A stretch of 57,821 bases of DNA from an uncultured Flavobacteriia bacterium (lineage in GTDB: Bacteria; Bacteroidota; Bacteroidia; Flavobacteriales_D; Crocinitomicaceae). Below the pieces are notes generated by a model. The model saw nothing but the letters and a program-made list of their open reading frames with translations. It did no database searches and was not told where the DNA came from. The first letter of the stretch is position 1, and every line of letters begins with the position of its first letter. The position numbers and the translations under genes were made by a program. The stretch spans positions 1-57,821 of the forward strand of contig CALJTX010000060.1 of assembly GCA_937975705.1 (NCBI GenBank), read 5' to 3'. Below are positions 51,340 through 57,821 of this stretch, one piece after another.

Positions 51340-52030
51340 GCCCAAACCAACGGTTGACCACAAATCCTTCGGCGTAGTTATAGCCCGCCGGACGACCCAT
51401 TTCTAACATACGCCCCTTCAAGAAATCAAAGAAGAGTTCACCAGATATGGGTGTGTTGGGTTCTGAAGAATTTGGATCAAAAAACTGTGTCTTGTAGGCC
51501 TTGACCGCCTCAATTTTTTGCGCAACAAAAGGCGTAACATCTTGAACAAAAGTGGGTGTTTGCAGGTAATCTTGAATGTAGTGCAAAACCAATTTTGGAC
51601 GATAGGCCTGTTGGGCAACACCTTGATGGGAGGTGTGGATCTTGCGCAGACCAGCTAAAAAGCAAGCCTCGGCCACCATGTGGCCAGCTCTGGCGTGGTC
51701 CGGATGGCGGTCAGAGAGCGCATTGGCCAAGATAATTTGTGGTTGGTGCAAGCGAATTTGCTCAATGATAAGGAGCTTTGCAGCATGATTGTTTTCAAAA
51801 AAACCATCGGGCAAGCGCAAGTTAGTGCGGTGCTTGACACCTAAAATCTTTGCCGCGGCCGCCGCTTCTTCATACCTGCTTTCTACGGTGCCGCGCGTTC
51901 CGAGTTCACCTTCGGTGAGGTCGACAATTCCGATGGTTTTGCCTTGCGCAGCGTAATGCAAAAGCGTGCCCGCCGCAGAGAGTTCGACGTCGTCTGGATG
52001 GGCACCAAATGCAAGTATGTCTAGTTTCAT
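51314..52030 (-). CDS. bshB1: Bacillithiol biosynthesis deacetylase BshB1
   Basis: 238 residues of the LmbE/PIG-L deacetylase fold. Zinc-binding AHPDDVELSAAGTL at the start and DRHPDHARAG in the middle are clear. LTEGELGTRGTVESRYEEAA and GYNYAEGF match BshB1. It removes acetate from GlcNAc-malate in bacillithiol synthesis, so the organism uses bacillithiol as its low-molecular-weight thiol. It follows gcvP after four bases. Confidence 0.93.
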   Translation of the reverse strand: MKLDILAFGAHPDDVELSAAGTLLHYAAQGKTIGIVDLTEGELGTRGTVESRYEEAAAAAKILGVKHRTNLRLPDGFFENNHAAKLLIIEQIRLHQPQIILANALSDRHPDHARAGHMVAEACFLAGLRKIHTSHQGVAQQAYRPKLVLHYIQDYLQTPTFVQDVTPFVAQKIEAVKAYKTQFFDPNSSEPNTPISGELFFDFLKGRMLEMGRPAGYNYAEGFVVNRWFGLKDIFSLD

Positions 52031-52034
52031 TGAC

Positions 52035-54869
52035 TTATTGAATATGAGCGTAACTTTCCACGCTAGGGCAGCTGCAAATGAGGTTGCGGTCGCCGAAGGC
52101 GTTGTCTACGCGGCGAACAGGCGCCCAATATTTAGCCTCGAGCAAGTAAGGAAGCGGATAAGCAGCTTCTTGTGGCGCATATGGGTAGGTCCAGTTCTTG
52201 TTGATGATGCAGTCTGCAGTATGTGGCGCGTTTTTCAGTAAGTTGTTGGCTTTGTCGGCATGACCGTTTTCAATTTCGCGGATTTCTTCGCGGATTTTGA
52301 TCATGGCATCGCAGAAGCGGTCGAGTTCTTCTTTGTCTTCTGATTCTGTCGGCTCAATCATGAGGGTGCCAGCAACTGGGAAAGATACTGTTGGTGCGTG
52401 AAAGCCAAAATCGATCAGGCGCTTGGCCATATCTGCTACCTCTACATCAGCGGTGCGCTTGAAATCGCGGCAATCGAGGATCATTTCGTGGGCCACTGTG
52501 CCATTTGCGCCAGTGTAAAGGATATCGTAATGGCCTTTGAGGCGCGCAGCGATATAGTTTGCATTGAGAATGGCCATTTCAGTAGATCGACGCAAGCCCT
52601 CAGCACCTAACATTTTGATGTAGGCGTAGGAAATGGTCAAAATGAGCGCAGAACCATAAGGCGCTGCTGAAATAGCATGGATTGGAGACGCGCCTCCGGT
52701 TTTGATGAGCGGGTTACTTGGTAAAAACGGCGCTAAGTGTGCCGCTACACCAATTGGGCCCATGCCAGGGCCACCACCACCGTGTGGAATAGCGAATGTT
52801 TTGTGCAGGTTGAGGTGACAGACGTCGGCTCCGATGTTACCTGGGTTGGTAAGACCAACTTGTGCATTCATGTTGGCGCCGTCCATATACACTTGGCCGC
52901 CGTTGTCATGGATGATGCTTGTGATTTCGATGATGCCCTCTTCATAAACTCCATGAGTAGATGGGTAGGTCACCATGATGCCTGCCAAGACATCTTTGAG
53001 CTCGATGGCAACGTTGCGCAATTCTTCGATATCGATATTGCCATTGGCGTCACAGCCTGTTACAACCACTTCAAAACCTGCCATGACGGCAGATGCAGGA
53101 TTGGTACCGTGTGCAGATGACGGAATGATCATTTTTTTGCGTTGGAAATCGCCGCGAGACTCGTGGTAAGCTTTGATAACCATTAGGCCCGCGTACTCGC
53201 CTTGGGCACCGGAGTTGGGCTGCAAAGAAACCGCCGCAAAACCAGTAGCTTCGCAGAGGTCTTGAGCTAATTGTGCGAACATTTCGTGGTAACCCACTGC
53301 CTGATCTAGTGGCGCAAATGGGTGCATGTTGGCAAATTGCGGATTGGTAACGGCCATCATTTCAGAAGCCGCATTGAGTTTCATGGTGCAAGACCCAAGT
53401 GCAATCATGGAGTGTACCAAAGAAAGGTCTTTGTTCTCCAAGCGTTTGAGGTAGCGCATCATGCGAGACTCTGAGTGGTAGGAGTTGAATACCGCATGAG
53501 AAAGTACCGACTCTGTGCGCACCAATTCGGTTGGGATGGCACTTGTTGCTGTCTGAAGTGGGGCACCAAAAACAGCTAAAACTGCATTGAGTTCGGCGTC
53601 GGTGTGGGGTTCACCAAAAGAAATGCTGAGTTCTGAATCAGAAATGTAGTGAAAGTTCAGGCCAGCAGCTTCCGCTTTGCTGCGAATGGCGTTGCAATCG
53701 ACACCTTGAACGTGAATGGTGTCAAAGAATTGCTGAGCACCTACCTGAATACCTGCTGCTTGCAAACTTGCTGCAGCGCGAGAGGCTAAGTGATGGACAT
53801 GACCTGCAATGGCACGAACGCCATCTGGGCCGTGGTAAACTGCATACATGGAAGCCATTACAGCTAAAAGCGCTTGCGCTGTACAGATATTTGAGGTGGC
53901 TTTGTCGCGTTTGATGTGTTGTTCGCGGGTTTGCAAAGCCATGCGCAGCGCTTGGTTGTCGTCGGCATCTTTGGAAACACCAATAATGCGGCCTGGCAAA
54001 TTGCGTTTGTAGTCTTCTTTTGTGGCAAAAAATGCGGCGTGCGGGCCACCGTAACCCATAGGTACGCCAAAGCGTTGGGCAGAACCCATCACGACATCGG
54101 CCCCCATACTGCCCGGTGATTTGAGCAAAACAAGCGATAGCAAATCGGCGCCTACAGCAACTTGAATACCAGCTTCCTTCCAACTTGGGATAGCCGTAGA
54201 CCAATCTTGGATGTGGCCTTTTGCATTCGGATACTGAACAAAAATTCCAAAATAAGTAGCGTCTGGGCTAAAAGTTTGGGCGTCGCCTACAATAAATTCT
54301 ATACCTAAGTTGAGCGCACGACCTTTCATGACGTCGATGCTTTGTGGCAAGGCATTTTGGTCTACAAAAAATTTGTTGCGGCCAGCTTGGATATCTGAGC
54401 GGCTGCGCGAGTTGTAGAACATGATCATGGCTTCGGCTGCAGCGGTCGCTTCATCTAGTAAAGAAGCGTTGGCGATGGTCATGCCGGTGAGCTCAATGAC
54501 CATGGTTTGGAAATTGAGTAGCGCCTCTAAACGACCTTGTGCAATTTCTGCTTGATACGGCGTGTAGGCGGTATACCATCCTGGATTTTCGAGCACATTT
54601 CTCAAAATTACCGACGGAACGATGGTTTCGTGGTAACCTAAACCAATAAAAGATTTATTGACTTTATTTTTGGCGCCAAGCGCATTGATGTGGTCAAGGT
54701 AAGCTTGCTCAGAGAGCGCAGCATCGATGCGGAGCTCGCGGTTGAGGCGAATTTGCGCAGGAATGGTGCGGTCGATGAGCGTCGAGAGCGCATCTACGCC
54801 AACGGCTGCTAACATGTCTTGTTGTTCGGAAGCTCCGGGGCCAATGTGGCGTCTTTCAAATGGTGTCAT
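52035..54869 (-). CDS. gcvP: Glycine dehydrogenase (decarboxylating), P-protein
   Basis: 944 residues, the single-chain form that joins the two halves found as GcvPA/GcvPB elsewhere. The start is FERRHIGPGASEQQDMLAAVG, and the PLP-binding Lys lies in HLNLHKTFAIPHGGGGPGMGP near residue 695. Other motifs are GLGYHETIVPSVILRNVLENPGWYTAYTPYQAEIAQGR (split here over residues 75-110) and SLVHSMIALGSCTMKLNA. It decarboxylates glycine in the glycine cleavage system. GcvT and GcvH are not in the window. Confidence 0.96.
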   Translation of the reverse strand: MTPFERRHIGPGASEQQDMLAAVGVDALSTLIDRTIPAQIRLNRELRIDAALSEQAYLDHINALGAKNKVNKSFIGLGYHETIVPSVILRNVLENPGWYTAYTPYQAEIAQGRLEALLNFQTMVIELTGMTIANASLLDEATAAAEAMIMFYNSRSRSDIQAGRNKFFVDQNALPQSIDVMKGRALNLGIEFIVGDAQTFSPDATYFGIFVQYPNAKGHIQDWSTAIPSWKEAGIQVAVGADLLSLVLLKSPGSMGADVVMGSAQRFGVPMGYGGPHAAFFATKEDYKRNLPGRIIGVSKDADDNQALRMALQTREQHIKRDKATSNICTAQALLAVMASMYAVYHGPDGVRAIAGHVHHLASRAAASLQAAGIQVGAQQFFDTIHVQGVDCNAIRSKAEAAGLNFHYISDSELSISFGEPHTDAELNAVLAVFGAPLQTATSAIPTELVRTESVLSHAVFNSYHSESRMMRYLKRLENKDLSLVHSMIALGSCTMKLNAASEMMAVTNPQFANMHPFAPLDQAVGYHEMFAQLAQDLCEATGFAAVSLQPNSGAQGEYAGLMVIKAYHESRGDFQRKKMIIPSSAHGTNPASAVMAGFEVVVTGCDANGNIDIEELRNVAIELKDVLAGIMVTYPSTHGVYEEGIIEITSIIHDNGGQVYMDGANMNAQVGLTNPGNIGADVCHLNLHKTFAIPHGGGGPGMGPIGVAAHLAPFLPSNPLIKTGGASPIHAISAAPYGSALILTISYAYIKMLGAEGLRRSTEMAILNANYIAARLKGHYDILYTGANGTVAHEMILDCRDFKRTADVEVADMAKRLIDFGFHAPTVSFPVAGTLMIEPTESEDKEELDRFCDAMIKIREEIREIENGHADKANNLLKNAPHTADCIINKNWTYPYAPQEAAYPLPYLLEAKYWAPVRRVDNAFGDRNLICSCPSVESYAHIQ

Positions 54870-54892
54870 GTGTTGTGTCGAATTTGGGTCTA

Positions 54893-54900
54893 CAAAAGTA
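54893..54900 (-). promoter_or_regulatory. -7 promoter box for gcvP
   Basis: The minus strand reads TACTTTTG, exact TAnnTTTG, 23 bases before the gcvP ATG. CAAA at 54913-54916 gives a TTTG upstream but with a short 12-base spacer. No glycine riboswitch could fit in the 32-base gap. Confidence 0.5.
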
Positions 54901-54901
54901 C

Positions 54902-55870
54902 TTATTTTTCATCAAAAGTTCGAGCTCTTAAGATGGCATTATCGTGTACATCTTGCCAAAATAAATTGATGTCGCCAATGTGGTAATTGCGCATGGTGAG
55001 ACTCAAGAAAAAGAACTTCCCGCGCGGGCGATCTATCCAAATGGCTCCGTCGATGAGATGGGTGTCAAAAAGTTGGGGATAAACTTGCTCGTCAAAATAA
55101 AGAAAGCCTTTGTGCGCAGCCTTGGCGGCCGTTGACTCAAGGGTCCAGGAGACAGGATTCACGACTGCTTTTCCTTTATACCAAATATTGTAGGCCTTTT
55201 TGTCGATGTGCTTTTTAAACGTATTCCAAGTGACGTAGCCGCCTGTTGTTTGAGGGCTGGTGAGCAAAGGAATATTTTGAAGGTCTGTAGCCGAAATACC
55301 GATGCCTGGCAGGTAAGCGGCAATCAGTTGATTTTGGAGTGGTTTTCCGTCAAAAAACTCTTGAAGCAGCAGGCCGCAATGCGTACTTCCTTGGCTGTGT
55401 CCGGCTAAAATAATCGGCCTGCCATTATTGTGGTGTTCGAAATAATACAAAAACGCAGCCCGCACATCGGCATAAGCCAATGCTAAAGCGGCTTTCCCTT
55501 CGGGGCCATCGACGTAATAAGAACGCAAGTGAGCGGAGCGGTAATAGGGCGCAAAAAAACGGCCCGCTTCGGCAAATGCACTACCCTGAAAAGGCAAAGC
55601 GGTTTCAAGCACCTTCTTTTGTTGCTCTAGATCTGTCAGGGGAACATTCCAACGCTTGTCACTTTTTTTGGTATTGAGCGTCGGATACACATAAAAAACA
55701 TCAGCTTTTGCGTGTAAACTTGTATCCTGAAGGTGCTTTGCCAAACCTGTCGGATAAGCACCAGGGCGAGCTGCCCAATTTTGAGCTAAACTGTAATCAG
55801 TTGTGGTTTGTGCATAAAGCCCTGTTGAAATAATTGGGAGGTACACGAAAAGTAAAGTTAGAAAACGCAT
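54902..55870 (-). CDS. DUF3089 secreted lipase/hydrolase-like protein
   Basis: 322 residues with a signal peptide (MRFLTLLFVYLPIISTGLYA). The DUF3089 alpha/beta-hydrolase pattern is present: ADVFYVYPTLN, FFAPYYRSAHLRSYY, ALAYADVRAAFLYYFEHHNNGRP (spread over residues 130-152) and the nucleophile elbow AGHSQGSTH. The catalytic His and acid are less certain. The substrate is unknown. It is divergent from the DUF3078 gene with 15 bases between starts, and lies 32 bases upstream of gcvP on the same strand. Confidence 0.82.
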   Translation of the reverse strand: MRFLTLLFVYLPIISTGLYAQTTTDYSLAQNWAARPGAYPTGLAKHLQDTSLHAKADVFYVYPTLNTKKSDKRWNVPLTDLEQQKKVLETALPFQGSAFAEAGRFFAPYYRSAHLRSYYVDGPEGKAALALAYADVRAAFLYYFEHHNNGRPIILAGHSQGSTHCGLLLQEFFDGKPLQNQLIAAYLPGIGISATDLQNIPLLTSPQTTGGYVTWNTFKKHIDKKAYNIWYKGKAVVNPVSWTLESTAAKAAHKGFLYFDEQVYPQLFDTHLIDGAIWIDRPRGKFFFLSLTMRNYHIGDINLFWQDVHDNAILRARTFDEK

Positions 55871-55878
55871 TATTTTTG
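55871..55878 (+). promoter_or_regulatory. -7 promoter box for the DUF3078 gene
   Basis: TATTTTTG, exact TAnnTTTG, seven bases before the ATG at 55886 and directly abutting the divergent DUF3089 start codon. Confidence 0.55.
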
Positions 55879-55885
55879 CAACGAA

Positions 55886-56779
55886 ATGTTTGACTTACAA
55901 AAAAACACATTTTTCTTACTATTGTTTGGGTTCTTGACCTTAAATCACACATTTGCCCAAGATTCTACCGCTTACTGGAAATTCAAGTCCTTGTATTCCT
56001 TGAGTGGCACCCAAACATCCTTTGTAAACTGGAATGCGGGTGGGCGCAATAACATTTCCATTATTGGCTCGGCCAGTGCATCGGCCTATTATACCCGAGA
56101 AACCGTCAAATGGACCAACGACGCCTCTTTTGCACTTGGCGGCATCAAATATTTTGACAAAAAAGGCATTGGCGCTCAAAAAACAGACGACAGACTAGAG
56201 CTTTCCAGTACTTTCGGGATGCAACTTTCCAAAGGCTTCTTTCTCACCTTTGCAACAAGTTTCAGAACCCAAAGCATCAACGGTTTCGCCTACCCCAACG
56301 ATTCCGTTCCCGTTTCGCGCTTTATGGCGCCCGGCTACATGAACCTCGCGTTAGGTGCCGACTTCCGAAAATCGGACAACTTCAATATTTTCTTCTCCTC
56401 TATTGCCATCAAATCTACCTTTGTGCTGGACGACTCCCTCAGTGCTAAAGGTTCTTTTGGTGTAGACCCTGGCATGCGCTACCGCCAAGAATACGGTGCT
56501 TACCTCAAAATGAAATACAACCGCCCATTGGCCAAAAATATCGAGATGAAGTCCAAGTTAGAGTTGTTTAGTAATTACCTCAATAATCCGGAAAACATCG
56601 ATGTCAACGGCGAGCTGTTGCTCCTCTTTCGCGTCAATTCATTGATTTCGGCTTCGGCGCAATGGAACCTCATCTACGACAACGACATCAAAATCACCGA
56701 TATCAATGGCAATATTGGCCCTAGAACCCAATTTAAATCGGTAATTGGCATCGGATTGTCTTATAAAATCGAAAGCTAA
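55886..56779 (+). CDS. DUF3078 outer-membrane protein
   Basis: 297 residues with a signal peptide (FFLLLFGFLTLNHTFAQ). The DUF3078 pattern is clear: SLSGTQTSFVNWNAGGRNNISI, KWTNDASFALGGIKYF, DDRLELSSTFGMQLSKGFF and MKSKLELFSNYLNNPENIDV. It is beta-strand-rich throughout and predicted to be an outer-membrane barrel of unknown function. The next gene begins on its stop codon. Confidence 0.85.
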   Translation: MFDLQKNTFFLLLFGFLTLNHTFAQDSTAYWKFKSLYSLSGTQTSFVNWNAGGRNNISIIGSASASAYYTRETVKWTNDASFALGGIKYFDKKGIGAQKTDDRLELSSTFGMQLSKGFFLTFATSFRTQSINGFAYPNDSVPVSRFMAPGYMNLALGADFRKSDNFNIFFSSIAIKSTFVLDDSLSAKGSFGVDPGMRYRQEYGAYLKMKYNRPLAKNIEMKSKLELFSNYLNNPENIDVNGELLLLFRVNSLISASAQWNLIYDNDIKITDINGNIGPRTQFKSVIGIGLSYKIES

Positions 56780-57396
56780 TGAAACAACTACTCCTCAGCT
56801 TACCATTTCTATTTATTGGACAGGTAAACGCACAATCAGATTACTCCAAATTTGACCTCAACCTGCAATTAGGAACCAACTTGTATCAAAAGAAGTTTGG
56901 ACCGGAATGGAACCTGCAGGGTGAGTTGCACCTCAATGCACATTGGAGTCTACTCTACAATTACAGCCTAGGTTCTTTTACGCCTTACAGCGGCTATGCA
57001 CACGCACCCATGAGTTTGTTTGCGGTGGGGCCGGTGACGCGTTTTTTGGCTCAAAATTCATTTACCTTCAGTGATTTCTTTGGTGCACTTGCTGTTGGCG
57101 CCCTCACCGCGCTCATACCCGAAGGCGTGGCGTATCACTACCCCATTGCCTACCGCTATGATCTTTCGGGCTATGCCAATCCTTTGGGGCTTGCTTATAT
57201 CTTCAGCAACAACCCAAATGATGACGGCTCCATCAAATACGACGCTACCGCAGGTGTAAAACTCACGTATTACGCTTCATTTGGCTTGCATGCCAATTTA
57301 CACGTTCAAACGCGCTTCACTGCCGGATTTGGTTTTTACCCCAATGCCGGATTTGGCCTGGGCTATTCTTTTGGACACCGAAGTCTAGGCGAATAA
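56779..57396 (+). CDS. Putative outer-membrane protein of unknown family
   Basis: 205 residues with a signal peptide (MKQLLLSLPFLFIGQVNAQ) and aromatic-rich amphipathic strands, ending in FGLGYSFGHRSLGE. It is probably a small beta-barrel. It overlaps the DUF3078 stop by one base (TAATG), so the two are coupled and may form one envelope unit. No family recognised. Confidence 0.62.
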   Translation: MKQLLLSLPFLFIGQVNAQSDYSKFDLNLQLGTNLYQKKFGPEWNLQGELHLNAHWSLLYNYSLGSFTPYSGYAHAPMSLFAVGPVTRFLAQNSFTFSDFFGALAVGALTALIPEGVAYHYPIAYRYDLSGYANPLGLAYIFSNNPNDDGSIKYDATAGVKLTYYASFGLHANLHVQTRFTAGFGFYPNAGFGLGYSFGHRSLGE

Positions 57397-57405
57397 CAGC
57401 CAAGG

Positions 57406-57732
57406 TCAGTGACCGCCCGGCTGACAGCACAAGGGCAAGGCTTTCAAGGCTTCAGGGTTTGCTTTTTTGTCATCGGCCTGATACCCAATATTCACTAAAA
57501 CCAATTGGAGTTGTTCTTTATCCGTTTTGGCCGTTTTGAATTTAACCTCCACTGCTTTTGTTTCGAGGTTTAGCTCAGCATACACCACTCCTTTAGACTG
57601 GTTAAGGGCCGTTTCAATGCGCTCTTTACAGTCGCCACATTGTGCAGAGGTTAGTATCTGAGTGACCATCGTTTTTTGTGCCACAAGAGGCGTTCCGAAA
57701 AGGAGTAAAAATGAAAGGAGGATTGTTTTCAT
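57406..57732 (-). CDS. Secreted heavy-metal-associated (HMA) domain protein
   Basis: 108 residues with a signal peptide (MKTILLSFLLLFGTPLVAQ). The HMA domain spans residues about 22-88: MVTQILTSAQCGDCKERIETALN with the metal-binding Cys pair CGDC, and VYAELNLETKAVEVKF. The C-terminus adds two Cys and a His (LCCQPGGH). It is likely a periplasmic copper or zinc chaperone, or a mercury-type binding protein. The 10-bp repeat begins 19 bases before its start codon. Confidence 0.85.
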   Translation of the reverse strand: MKTILLSFLLLFGTPLVAQKTMVTQILTSAQCGDCKERIETALNQSKGVVYAELNLETKAVEVKFKTAKTDKEQLQLVLVNIGYQADDKKANPEALKALPLCCQPGGH

Positions 57733-57751
57733 ATGCTATCGTTTTTAAAGA

Positions 57752-57821
57752 GATTGATTTTGATTGATTTTGATTGATTTTGATTGATTTTGATTGATTT
57801 TGATTGATTTTGATTGATTTT
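57752..57821. repeat. 10-bp tandem repeat at the window end
   Basis: GATTGATTTT repeats without change from 57752 to the last base, about seven copies, and is cut by the window edge. It lies upstream of the HMA gene. There are no spacers, so it is not a CRISPR. The period is close to one helical turn. Confidence 0.9.

Noticed and set aside
57752..57821. CRISPR array at the window end
   Set aside because: The repeat is 10 bp and strictly tandem, with no spacers.

Overview
The window is one stretch of a Bacteroidota chromosome, most likely order Flavobacteriales (a Crocinitomicaceae/Fluviicola- or Cryomorphaceae-like organism). Reasons: a gliding-motility lipoprotein gene gldH directly behind a PSP1-domain ricT gene; many families I know mainly from Bacteroidota (DUF6495, DUF3127, DUF3078, DUF2141, DUF6671, CarboxypepD_reg/TonB-plug); bacillithiol synthesis (bshB1); almost no Shine-Dalgarno sequences; and promoter boxes of the Bacteroidota type TAnnTTTG. 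The content is mostly housekeeping and metabolic with a few accessory cassettes. I see no rRNA, tRNA, CRISPR array, insertion sequence or prophage.

Layout. 1-972: the tail of a membrane protein gene, then a DUF4160 / DUF2442-HTH pair that looks like a toxin-antitoxin module with a palindromic operator. 981-4227 (-): deoC, an aldehyde dehydrogenase and a truncated catalytically dead aldehyde dehydrogenase, a probable deoxyribose-phosphate/acetaldehyde catabolic operon. 4261-4602 (-): a small acidic-tailed protein. 4777-10106 (+): radA, rsmI, holB (delta'), ricT, gldH, DUF6495. 10196-11571 (+): a lipoprotein and a variant class I amidotransferase-like protein. 11554-14667 (-): an AddA/RecB-like helicase-nuclease. 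14737-20917 (+): six tightly packed genes for an MbnP-like lipoprotein, an MbnH/MauG-like dihaem protein, a conserved protein of unknown function, a WYL regulator and two CoA-linked beta-oxidation/phenylacetate-type enzymes. 20943-23336 (+): metK, a rho-independent terminator, mtnA.

23391-24785: secreted alpha/beta hydrolase. 24757-27821: a LysR regulator divergent from a small helical protein, a DUF6671 protein and an SbtA-type bicarbonate permease. 27805-32839 (-): a TetR-controlled tripartite exporter (ABC, HlyD, TolC) whose ABC nucleotide-binding domain has lost its key motifs. 32934-36894: an HTATIP2-like oxidoreductase, a phosphodiester-glycosidase-like lipoprotein, a TPR/PD40 protein, truA. 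36878-39416 (-): a lone TonB-plug protein, fabD, a MORN/YwqK protein. 39455-40754 (+): flavin reductase-like protein, DUF3127 SSB-like protein. 40807-45775: ZIP transporter, methyltransferase, coaE, DUF2141, an outer-membrane protein, pruA. 45845-47250 (-): recF and a DUF721/DciA-like gene. 47284-51339 (+): EamA exporter, S9 peptidase, VanZ-like protein. 51314-54869 (-): gcvP and bshB1. 54902-57732: DUF3089 hydrolase, DUF3078 protein, an outer-membrane protein, an HMA-domain protein. The window ends inside a 10-bp tandem repeat.

Three architectural themes stand out. (1) A TAnnTTTG box lies exactly four bases before the start codon of at least five genes, implying leaderless or nearly leaderless mRNAs. 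(2) Six of ten convergent gene pairs overlap within their coding tails. (3) Several proteins keep a fold but lack its catalytic residues (second ALDH, ABC nucleotide-binding domain, amidotransferase-like protein). Functional statements rest on family recognition by eye; no database search was run.
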